From the NCBI RefSeq assembly GCF_937616625.2, contig NC_065575.1, forward strand, positions 21,716,001-21,780,000: a DNA stretch of 64,000 nucleotides, read 5' to 3'. The notes beneath the pieces were generated by a model that ran no database searches, had not been told where the DNA came from, and saw nothing but the letters and a program-made list of their open reading frames with translations. Source of the DNA: Mercurialis annua. Lineage: Eukaryota; Streptophyta; Magnoliopsida; Malpighiales; Euphorbiaceae. Numbering within the stretch: the stretch's first letter is position 1; each line of letters starts with the position of its first letter. Shown piece by piece: positions 21,801 to 31,013 of the stretch. The position numbers and the translations under genes were made by a program.

Positions 21801-24327
21801 GCGAAACGTTTAAAACGTTGCGAAACCAATTCTAACGTTTAAAACGTTATGAAACAAATCCAAACATTTCACCTTTTTAGCAATTTAAGCCAAACGTGTA
21901 AAACGTTACGAAACCAATCCTAACGTTTAAAACATTACGAAACAAATCAAAACGTTTAAAACGTTACGTAACAAGTCCAAACATTTCGCCTTTTTAGCAA
22001 TTTAAGCAAAACGTTTAAAACGTTACGAAACAAATCCGAACGTTTCACTTTTTAGCGATTTACGCCAAACGTTTAAAACGTTACGAAACAAATCCAAACG
22101 TTTCACCATTTTGGCGATTTAAGCCAAAGTTAACAAACATTATGAAATAAATCGAAACGTTTCACCTTTTTAGCAATTTAAACCAAACATTTAAAACGTT
22201 ACGAAACCAATCCAAACGTTTAAAAAGTTATGAAACAAATCCAAACGTTTCACCTTTTTATCGATTTAAGGCAAACGTTTACAAATTGTACGAAAAAAAA
22301 TTCAAACATTTCACCTTTTTATCAATTTAAGCCAAACGTTTAAAACGTTACAAAACCAATCCAAACGTTTAAAACGTTACGAAACATATACAAATGTTTC
22401 ACCTGTTTAGCGATTTAAGCCAAACGTTTACAAAAGTTATGAAACAACTCCAAACGTTTCCCCTTTTTGAAACGTTTAAAACGTTACGAAACCAATCCAA
22501 ACGTTTAAAACGTCACAAAAGAAATCCAAACGTTTTACCTTTCTAGCAATTTAAGCCAAACGTTTACAAACATTATGAAACAAATCCAAAGGTTTCACCT
22601 TTTTAGTGATTCATGCCAAACGTTTACAAACCTTATGAAACAAATCTAAACGTTTCCCTCTTTAGCGATTTAAACCAAACATTCAAAACGTTACGAGAAA
22701 AACCCAAACGTTTCACATTTTTAGCGATTTAAGCAAAACGTTTACAAACGTTTCGTATCAAATTCAAACGTTTTACCTTTTTAGAGATTTAAGCCAAACG
22801 TTTAAAACGTTACGAAACCAATCCAAACATTTAAAACGTCACGAAATAAATCCAAATGTTTTACCTTTTTTGCAATTTATGCCAAACGTTTACAAATGTC
22901 GGGAAACAAATCCAACGTTTTACCTTTTTAGTGATTTAAGCCAAACGTTTACAAACCTTATGAAACAAATCGAAACATTTCTCTTTTTTAGTGATTTAAG
23001 CCAAACGTTTAAAAAGTTACAAAATAAATCAAAACGTTTCACCTTTTTGGCGATTTAAACCAAACATTTACAAACGTTACGAAACAAATCCAAACGTTTC
23101 ACCTTTTTAGCGATTACAGCCAAACGTTTAAAACGTTATGAAACAAATCCAAATATTTACAATGTTACGTAGCAAATCCATACATTTCAACTTCTTAGCG
23201 ATTTAAGCCAAACGTTTAAAACGTTATGAAACAAATCCTAACGTTTCACCTTTTTAGCGATTTAAGCCAAATATTTAGAACGTTAAGAAACAAATCGAAA
23301 CGTTTCACCTTTTTAAAGCCAAACTTTTAAAATATTATGAAACAAATCCAAATGTTTTACCTCTTTAAAGTTTAAGTCAAAAGTTTATAACGAGACGAAA
23401 CAAATCTAAAGGTTTCACCTTTTTAGCGATTTACGCCAAATGTTACAAATGTTACGAAAGAAATTCTAACATTTCACCATTTTAGCGATTTAAGCCAAAC
23501 TTTGAAAACATTACAAAACAACTCCAAATGTTGAAAACGCTACGAAACAAATCCAAATGTTTTACGTTTTTAGCGTCTTAAGGCAAACGTTTACAAACGT
23601 TACAAAACAAATCCAAACGTTTCTCCTATTTAGCGATTTAAGCGAAACGTTTAAAACGTTACGAAATCAATCCTAACTTTTAAAATAATATGAAACAAAT
23701 CCAAACGTTCCACCTTTTTAGCAATTTAAGCCAAACGTTTAAAATGTTACGAAACCAATCCTAACGTTTAAAACATTACGAAACAAATTAAAACGTTTAA
23801 AACGTTATGTAACAAGTCCTAACATTTCACCTTTTTAACATTATGAAACAAATCCAAACGTTTCACCTTTTTAGCAATTTACGCCCAACGTTTAAAACGT
23901 TACAAAACAAATCCAAATGTTGATAACAATGCGTAATAAATCCTAACGTTTCACCTTTTTACCAATTTAAGCCAAACGTTTAAAAATTTATGAAACAAAT
24001 CTTAACGTTTCACCCTTTAAGCGATTTAAGTCAAACGTTCAAAACGTTACCAAACAAATCCTTACGTTTCACCTTTTTAGAGATTTAAGCCAAACAATTA
24101 AAACATTACGGAACATATCCTAACGTTTCACATTTTTACCGTTTTAAGCTAAACTTTTAAAAAGTTACGAAAGAAATTCCAACGTCTCACCTTTATAGAG
24201 ATTTAAGCCTAACGTTTTGAAACGTTAAGAAAGAAATCCTAACATTTCACCTCTTTAGCGATTCAAGCCAAACGTTTAAAACGTTACGACACAATTCCTA
24301 ACATTTCGCCTTTTAAGCGATTTAAGC
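15844..24327. repeat. Satellite segment B (59-bp family, about 8.5 kb)
   Basis: The basic 59-bp repeat is two half-units. Half-unit A (30 bp) is AAACGTTTCACC then TTTTTAGCGATTTAAGCC. Half-unit B (29 bp) is AAACGTTTAAAACGTTACG then AAACAAATCC. An extra B ending AAACCAATCC is often inserted, giving 88-bp units. Monomers differ by many substitutions, most conspicuously CG to TG or CA in the repeated AACGTT. Longer-range order is visible. The block around 16617-16766 recurs at 18797-18945. A block around 21691 recurs at 23532. A pair of variants at 21341 and 22128 is 787 bp apart. A local ~150-250-bp amplification carrying AACGTAACGTAACAAATC occurs at 17690-18090. No gene is present. Open frames of 60-80 codons are chance products of the period. 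Confidence 0.97.
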
Positions 24328-24545
24328 TGAAATCCCTAAATAGCTACCTTGGAGGCGGGTGAATAAGGTTTAGTGAGAAATTAAAATTTAGTAGGAGTTT
24401 AAGAGAAGAGAAATTGACACAAGCAACTTAGAGTGGTTCAGATCACAAAGAAATCCTACTCCACTGCTCAATCAAAGATTGAGATTTTAGAATTCACTAA
24501 TGGATTGTGCTTTAAAGCTAAACACAAACTCTACAAAAGAGATTT
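24328..24545 (-). mobile_element. 3' LTR of the copia element, distal piece (interrupted)
   Basis: It matches 52543-52757 of the other LTR with scattered substitutions. It is interrupted after GATTT (24541-24545) by the plus-strand chromovirus and continues at 47419. Confidence 0.9.
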
Positions 24546-24687
24546 TGTAATACCCCGTAAAATTTCGATATTTAATTTTTTAAGTTCGGAAATAATTGGG
24601 AGCGTTTTTGGTTTTTGTGGTTCGATTTAAGGTTCGGTTCATGGTTTGGTTTAGTTTTTGGGTTTGGTTCTCGGTTCCCTTGAGTCT

Positions 24688-24716
24688 TGGTTCAACCAAA
24701 TGGTTGAACCAAGGAG
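24688..24716. repeat. U3 palindrome CTTGGTTCAACCA / GGTTGAACCAAG
   Basis: A perfect inverted repeat with a 3-bp spacer, about 100 bp upstream of the TATA box. It is repeated in the 3' LTR near 44392-44420. Confidence 0.8.
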
Positions 24717-24812
24717 GAAACCAGCCCGCAAGTCATGTACGTGACTCCAACTCCTAAGGGAGTTTGTTGAGCCGCCAACTTCCATCTCAGTTTCGACCTA
24801 CTTCCTATCGTT

Positions 24813-24820
24813 ATATAAAA
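24813..24820 (+). promoter_or_regulatory. LTR TATA box
   Basis: TATATAAA is followed about 40 bp later by CAAACCCTAGCC, a motif common in plant 5' leaders. The 3' LTR copy is near 44517. Confidence 0.7.
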
Positions 24821-26937
24821 ACGCTTTCTAAACGAAACATTTAGATCACACTGCAAACAAACCCTAGCCGCTTTTCTTTCGTTCTTTCGCTGAGTATCGA
24901 AGCAGTTATCATCTTCCAAAGATCGCTGTTCGGTAAGTTTTCTGGTTTCCTATAATTTCCAGATTTTACCTTTGAACGATATTCCGTATTGTTGATCATT
25001 CTCGCTCGTTTTTAGATCGAAATTGATTCCGCTTGATCTCAGACGTTGTGGACTCGATTCTCTACGTTTCTCTTTTTCGTGTTCGCTTAACGGTACGTTA
25101 TTTTCTCTGTTTGAGCCACCGCCGTTATATCGTCGCGTTTGATTTCAGTTTTTAGTTTTAAAACAACTTTCAATGTTTTGATCCGTGTGTGTTCATTTCT
25201 AGATCGAAATCAATTCCGTTTGATTCCAGACGTTCTAGACTCCCGTACCTTCGATTCCCTATCTCGGTTTTTGCTAAACGGTACATATTCGACCTCGTTT
25301 AAATCGCCGCCGTTTTATCGTGTTCATTCACTATTTTAATTCTGTTTCGTAATAATGTTGCTGCCGATGCCATGCTCTTTCCTTTGGCTTTGATTTCGTT
25401 ATTCTTTATGAAATTAGAGCTCCGGGGATGTTAGAGATTCATGACTAAGTTGTTTGGGTTGTATTGATTGCCGTACGGTTCTTAATTACTGGGTTATGTT
25501 TGTCATAAAAGAGGGCTCAGATTTCTTGTTCTAATTACTGTAATTATGATTGATTTGTTAAGATGGATACAGTAGCTTCTATGTTAAGTAAATTGTTAAT
25601 CATGAATCATGTTTGAATTATTGTTCTTGTTATGGCAATCTTTCATTGATTTGGTGCGGGAATGGAGCTTGTCAAGAGAAACTGAGTTGTATTATTTGAA
25701 TGGAAGTGATGGTGAAAAGAATAGAGAGGTCCTTAGGTTTCTTATTTTAAACAATTGAAAGGATGATCTTAATTTCTGTATATTAATTTGCTTTTGAAAT
25801 TGTTCTTGAATCAAGTTGCTGCAACTTGGGGGTAGATGGGTTAAGATTGCCGTTTGCAATTTTTGGTTTAGCTTTGGCGGGGTTATGCTATTTGAAGTGA
25901 AAGAGATGGATAAAAGGCCAATGTGATTATTAAATTATTTTAGTAAAATCAAATGAACCCCTCTAGTTAATTATCTATTATTAATTGAATTGATAGTTAC
26001 TTTTCGTTGCTTCAATTTATAATTTGGGTGAATAGAAAATGATATATAATTTATAAGTTAAAATTTATTTATAATTACTCGGGTAATTATACTTAATTTC
26101 AAATATCAATTTGACATGTAAATTGGCTAAGTTACAATTTAGTCCTTAAACATTTTATAACTTATTTAAGTAAGTTTTAGCAAATAACTTTTATTTGTTT
26201 TAAGTGTAAACAAAAGTAATTAATTTGATTTCGAATATCAAATTGGCTAAAGTACATTTTAGTCCCTAAATTGGCTAAAGTACATTTTAGTCCCTAAAAT
26301 TTTATAAACTTAAAATGGTTAAGTTTTAGTTGTAACTCGGGTTACTTGAAATTGAAGTTATTGAGTTCTGCTTTTAAAATAGATTATTATTCTATCGAAT
26401 TATTTTATAAATATAAACTCGGGTTTATATTTGATAAATGTTTTGAGTCGGGTTAGACTTGGGTCACCCGACAAGTGAGGTCAGCTTGGTAGTTATTGGT
26501 AACTCGGCTAACCCACTATTTGGAAATTATTTATTATTTAAAGTTATTAAATAATATTTATTAAATTGGATTTTAAGCGAGAACTCAATAGACTTGTATT
26601 AATTGGGCTTTATTACCTATTGGGCATATTTGTGTGTGCTTTGGATTGTTTATTTCCGACATGTTATTTGTGCTAGTCCTATGTGGTGTCTAGTACTCTC
26701 TAGAGTTAGGGGCTGTTTTTAATAATTATTTTATTTGTCTAGACCCGTCTACTGTTCGTGCTTCAGAGGCGAACCAGGATTAGTTGCTTGCCGGTTTTCA
26801 CGTGGATTAGCAAGCAGTGAGTTTGTACTTACTATTTAACGCTTTATTAAGTAAATTGTTATTTTAATATTAAATATATATACTGTACGTATATTTCGAA
26901 CTGTTTTTATATTATGGCTTCTAGTTGGAACATGCTA

Positions 26938-26973
26938 CCTAATGGGCATCATTAGGACTGCGTGCGCACCGGT
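26938..26973 (+). other. Paired stem-loops H1 and H2, copy 5
   Basis: H1 26938-26956: CCTAATG / CATTAGG, loop GGCAT. H2 26957-26973: ACTG / CGGT, loop CGTGCGCAC. They lie about 750 nt upstream of the primer-binding site and inside the candidate intron. Confidence 0.6.
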
Positions 26974-27003
26974 AATGATCTGGGAAAGGTAATTATGTAA
27001 TGT

Positions 27004-27124
27004 GGTAACTCGGTGTGAGCATAGCTCTCGGGACCAAGTAGAGTAACTCGGTGTAGCTCAGCTCTCGGGACTCTGTTATAAGTGTGGTCAGTGGTAACTC
27101 GGTGTAGCTCAGCTCTCGGGACCA
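27004..27124 (+). repeat. Three tandem CTCGG stem-loop units in the LTR
   Basis: Units at 27004-27035, 27040-27074 and 27092-27124 share TAACTCGGTG...GCTCTCGGGAC. Their outer flanks pair but differ: GGT/ACC, AGAGT/ACTCT and TGGT/ACCA. Spacer sequences are unrelated. Confidence 0.55.
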
Positions 27125-27717
27125 GACCTGTTGGATTATGTTTATTATTTAGAATTGTGGATTAGGGTTCCAACTATTATTCGTAATACCGTTATTAAAT
27201 GTTTTAAATGGTTTTAAAGGTTTTCCACTTAATAAATGTAGATAGTGGTATAAACTCATCTCAGTATATCTGACCCCGTTGTTTTCCCAATTTTTCCCAG
27301 GGTTATGATCTGAGAGAGTCTGGTGATCTTCGCATTTACTATTTCTCGGAGGTTCCATTTATTTTTGATAAAATGTAAAACTGTTTTATTCTTAGACCGC
27401 AGTAGTAACTAGACGTCTTTATTATTATTAGACAATTTGTCGGATTGGTTCGACTGGTTATATTGCTTTGGCATGTTATGTTATTTACATTGGTTTATGA
27501 TAAATCTATTTTAGATTCGGAATTGAATAAGCATGTTATTTTAACTGTTGTATATTAACTGCTAGATTTAGGCTGAAGTCTCGGTTGCCCCCGAGCATTG
27601 GTTTTCTGCAGGGTTATGTGTTTATATGTTAATTGAAAGGCTAGCTACGGGTTTTGGTACTACATTACCCATACCCTAGCGCCGGTCTCGATTCATGAAA
27701 ATGGGTCGTGACAAACT

Positions 27718-27729
27718 TGGTATCAGAGC
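27718..27729 (+). other. Primer-binding site of the outer chromovirus
   Basis: TGGTATCAGAGC lies four bases after the LTR end, matching initiator tRNA-Met. Confidence 0.9.
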
Positions 27730-28049
27730 TTTGGTTTCAAACCAAGGCCAATTGCTTGCTATGTGTTTACTCTGTTAAGTATGGTTGTGTTTTAGGAACT
27801 ACTGCGGATATAGGATTCTGTCATGTCTTTAAAAACGTCATCTTTTGATTTTAAAACATTCTGCCTATACCAATAGGATTGCGTCGAGCCAGTCATTATT
27901 TGTTGATTTGATGTTGTTAATTGTTAATGCTATTTCACTTGGGTGAGTATTTTATTGCTGTTGATTTCTCGGGAAATCCTAATTATTAATTGTTTTGTTT
28001 CATACTTGGGTATGAATTATGTGTTATTTATATTGTTTTTGTTCAATCC
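27730..28049 (+). other. Untranslated leader of the outer chromovirus (first part)
   Basis: Non-coding leader that resumes at 39153 after the nested element. The duplicated AATCC (28045-28049 and 39153-39157) marks the nested insertion. gag starts 12 bp beyond the resumption. Confidence 0.85.
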
Positions 28050-28632
28050 TGTCACGACCCATTTTCATGAATCGCGACCGGCGCTAGGGTATGGGTAATG
28101 TAGTACCGAAACCCGTAGCTAGCCTCCCATATAAAGCATAAACACATAAACCTGCAGAAAACTAATGCTCGGGGGCAACCGAGACTTCAGCCTAAACTAG
28201 CAGTTATAATAATCAACAGTTAATTTAACATGCTTATTCAATTCTTATTCTAAAATAGATTTATCATAAGCCAATATAAATAATATAACATGCCAAAGCA
28301 ATATGACTAGTCGAACCAATCCGACAAAATAAATAATAATAACAAAGACGTCTAATTACTACTGCGGTCTAAGAATAAAACAGTTTTACAGTTTTACTAA
28401 AATAAAAGGAAACCTCCGAAGGAAAATAAATGCGGAGATCACCAGACTCTCTCAGATCATAACCCTGGGGAAAATTGGGAAAACAACGGGGTCAGATATA
28501 CTGAGATGAGTTCATACCACTATTTACATTTATTAAGTGGAAAACCTTTAAAACGTTTAAAACATTTAATAACGATATTACAGATAATAGTTGGAACCCT
28601 AATCCACAATTCTAAATAATAATCATAATCCA

Positions 28633-28759
28633 ATAGGTCTGGTCCCGAGAGCTGAGCTACACCGAGTTACCACTGACCACACTTATACCAGAGTCCCGAG
28701 AGCTGAGCTACACCGAGTTACTCTACCTGGTCCCGAGAGCTATGCTCACACCGAGTTAC
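28633..28759 (-). repeat. Three tandem CTCGG stem-loop units, inner chromovirus 3' LTR
   Basis: Three units read (plus strand) GTCCCGAGAGCTGAGC...CCGAGTTAC. Outer flanks are complementary and differ between units: TGGT/ACCA, AGAGT/ACTCT and GGT/ACC. The same array is at 36895-37015 in the 5' LTR. Confidence 0.55.
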
Positions 28760-28791
28760 CACATTTCCATAAATACCTTTCCCAGATCAAT

Positions 28792-28827
28792 ACCGGTGCG
28801 CACGCAGTCCTAATGATGCCCATTAGG
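28792..28827 (-). other. Paired stem-loops H1 and H2, copy 6
   Basis: On the minus strand, H1 is 28809-28827 (CCTAATG / CATTAGG, loop GGCAT) and H2 is 28792-28808 (ACTG / CGGT, loop CGTGCGCAC). Confidence 0.6.
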
Positions 28828-30530
28828 TAGCACGTTCCAACTAAGAGCCATAATATAAAAACAGTTCGAAATATACGTACAGTATATATATTTAATATTA
28901 AAATAACAATTTACTTAATAAAGCGGTAAATAGTAGATATAAACTCACTGCTTGCTAATCCACGTGAAATACCGGCAAGCACTAACTCTGGTTCGCCTCT
29001 GAAGCACGAACAGTAGACGAGTCTAGACAAATAAAATAATTATTAAAATCAGACCCTAACTCTAAAGAGTACTAGACACCAAATAGGACTAGCACATATA
29101 ACATGTCGGAATAACAATCCAAAGCACACAAATATATCCCAAAAGGTAACAAGCCCAATTAATATACGTCTATTGAGTTCCCGCTTAAAATCCAATTTAT
29201 AAATATTATTTAATAACTTTAAATAATAAATAATTTCCAAATAGTGGGTTAGCCGAGTTATTAAAAACTACCAAGCTAACCTCACTTGTCGGATGACCCA
29301 AGTCTAATCCGACTCAAAACGTTTATCAAATATAAACCCGAGTTTATATTTATAAAACAATTTAACAAAATAATAAACCATTTTAAAAGCGGAACTCAAT
29401 AACTTCAATTCTAAGTAACCCAAGTTACAAATCAAAAACTTAATCATTTTAAGTTAATAAAAGTTTAGGGACTAAATTGTACTTTTGCCAAATAAGGACT
29501 AAATTGTACTTTAGCCAAATTGATATCCATAATCAAATAAATTACTTATATTTGTATTTAAAACAAAATATAAACTTAACCAACCAAAATCCACTTATTT
29601 AATTTATAAGATAAGTTTAGGGGCTAAATTGTCATTTAACCAATTTCGTGCCAAATTGATATTTGAATTAAATAGAATCACCCGAGTAATTATATTAGCC
29701 AAATAATAACTATCGTTTTCAACTTAATAATTATAAACCAAATTTAACTTCAAGTTATTATCAAGCAAAAATAAAATCTAACTTAAAGGATCTAATAATT
29801 TCAAACAAAGAAAGCTAATGACCAAAGTGCCCTATTAGCCATCTCCTTCCTTAATTCAAAAACAAACAGACCCCGCCATCCCTGTATTTGCAAATCACCA
29901 TTCTTAAGTTTCTGAAGCCAAGTCCCTCTATCAATTCTCACCAAACCAATCAATCTAGTAGCCAAAAATCAAACCAAAACAACACCACACCATTGCTACA
30001 TACCCATAATCAATTAACAAGGAGAACAAACACCAAAGTTATTGCCGAACCCAACCTTTAATCATGAACATGAAGAACAAAATGATAACTCCATGAAATC
30101 AAAAACTAACAATTACCCAAGAGATCTATAAGCCAAACAAACAAATCCATGGCCAAAGGGAAGCAGAAAGGTTCGGCAGAAAATCAAAAGCCAAAACAGA
30201 AATATAAAGCAAACCGAAACGATGAAACGGGATTGATTAAAACGAGATCGTCGGCGTACCGTTCAGCGAAACTGAGGTAGGGAAACGTAGATACGTGAGT
30301 CTAGATCGTCTGGAATCAAACGGTTCTGATTTCGATCTAGAAACGAGAGAGAACGAACCAAATTACGCAATGACGTTCAAAAGCAAAAACTGGAAATCCA
30401 AGAAATCAGAAACTTACCGGACATCGATCTTTGGCAGATGATAACGGCTTCGATACTCAGCGAAATGACAAGCGGAAAACGGCTAGGGTTTCAGTGATGA
30501 GTGGTGAAGATTTTCTGTTTAGAAGTCGAC

Positions 30531-30538
30531 TTTAAATA
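30531..30538 (-). promoter_or_regulatory. TATA-like box of the inner chromovirus LTR
   Basis: The minus strand reads GATATTTAAAGTCG, 60-190 bp downstream of the U3 palindromes. About 115 nt further along the transcript is the donor-like site. Confidence 0.5.
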
Positions 30539-30599
30539 TCGAGAGGAGACGGGTCGAAAATGAGTGCGAACAGGGCCGGGCGAAGGGATCCAAGACCTG

Positions 30600-30722
30600 C
30601 TGCCATTCACGAACGGGAATGGCCACATTTGGTCTGTTCCCGTTCGAGAATGGGCCTATTCCCGAACGGGAACAGGCCAGAAAAAGGATTCCCGTTCGGG
30701 AATTCCAATTCCCGAACGGGAA
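30600..30722. repeat. U3 palindrome cluster TTCCCGTTCGGGAA
   Basis: About six units of TTCCCGTTCGGGAA, CCCGAACGGGAA or slightly degenerate forms, in both orientations, upstream of the TATA-like box on the transcript strand. The same cluster is at 38860-38980 in the 5' LTR. No similarity to the U3 palindrome of the closely related outer chromovirus. Confidence 0.75.
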
Positions 30723-30896
30723 TGAATAATTTCTATTTTTTTTTTTTTTAATTAAAAAATATAATTGGTTAAACCAATAAATCACACTCAACCAAACAAC
30801 TCGAACCAAGCCACTAATATCGAGATTATTTCAAAACGACCGGGAAAAATGTCGGAATTTAAATGAAAAAAATATAAAATATTACGGGATATTACA

Positions 30897-30912
30897 TTCT
30901 CCCCAACTAATT
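30897..30912 (-). other. Polypurine tract of the inner chromovirus
   Basis: The minus strand reads TTAGTTGGGGAGAA directly before the 3' LTR. This is the plus-strand primer position in reverse transcription. Confidence 0.8.
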
Positions 30913-31013
30913 AAAAATTCGTCCTCGAATTTAACACGACAAGTAAATCACATCAGAACAACACGTAACACAAGTAAAACTACAAAAGTCAAAGAAAATC
31001 AAGATGTTGTACC

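Larger units (their letters stand above)
24931..27301 (+). promoter_or_regulatory. Candidate leader intron inside the LTR
   Basis: Donor-like TCG|GTAAGTT at 24933/24934 and acceptor-like TTTTTCCCAG|G at 27300/27301 would remove 2367 nt. Upstream of the acceptor is the conserved CTCAGTATATCTGACCC, which contains the branch-point-like CTGAC. The same donor and acceptor positions occur in the other gypsy LTR families (4667/2764; 9371/10611; 30417/28465; 13202/8353). Splicing is inferred, not shown. Confidence 0.45.
24546..27713 (+). mobile_element. 5' LTR of the outer chromovirus (3168 bp)
   Basis: It runs from TGTAATACCCCGTAAAA to GGGTCGTGACA. Landmarks are an inverted repeat CTTGGTTCAACCA-AAT-GGTTGAACC (24688-24716), TATA box 24813-24820, leader motif CAAACCCTAGCC near 24855, donor-like TCGGTAAGTT (24931-24940), a conserved hairpin-forming stretch GCTTGC...GCAAGC (26788-26815), H1/H2 (26938-26973), three tandem stem-loops (27004-27124) and acceptor-like TTTTTCCCAG|GGTTATG (27300/27301). 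U3 is unrelated in sequence to that of the nested chromovirus, although the coding regions are nearly the same. Confidence 0.95.
28050..30896 (-). mobile_element. 3' LTR of the inner chromovirus (2847 bp)
   Basis: Plus-strand ends are TGTCACGACCC and GGGATATTACA. On the transcript strand it has U3 palindromes (30600-30722), TATA-like TATTTAAAG (30531-30538), donor-like CCGGTAAGTT near 30417, H1/H2 (28792-28827), three tandem stem-loops (28633-28759) and acceptor-like CCCCAGGGTTATG near 28465. Confidence 0.95.

Noticed and set aside
16504..23058. Open frames of 60-75 codons with a repeated FSDLSQTF-like protein pattern in the satellite
   Set aside because: The pattern is only the 59-bp period read in three frames (59 is not a multiple of three, so the frames drift). 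No start context, no conservation against stops.
15844..24327. Tandem 59-bp repeats as a possible CRISPR array
   Set aside because: No unique spacers; the whole unit repeats and varies by point mutation. The context is a plant genome with LTR elements.
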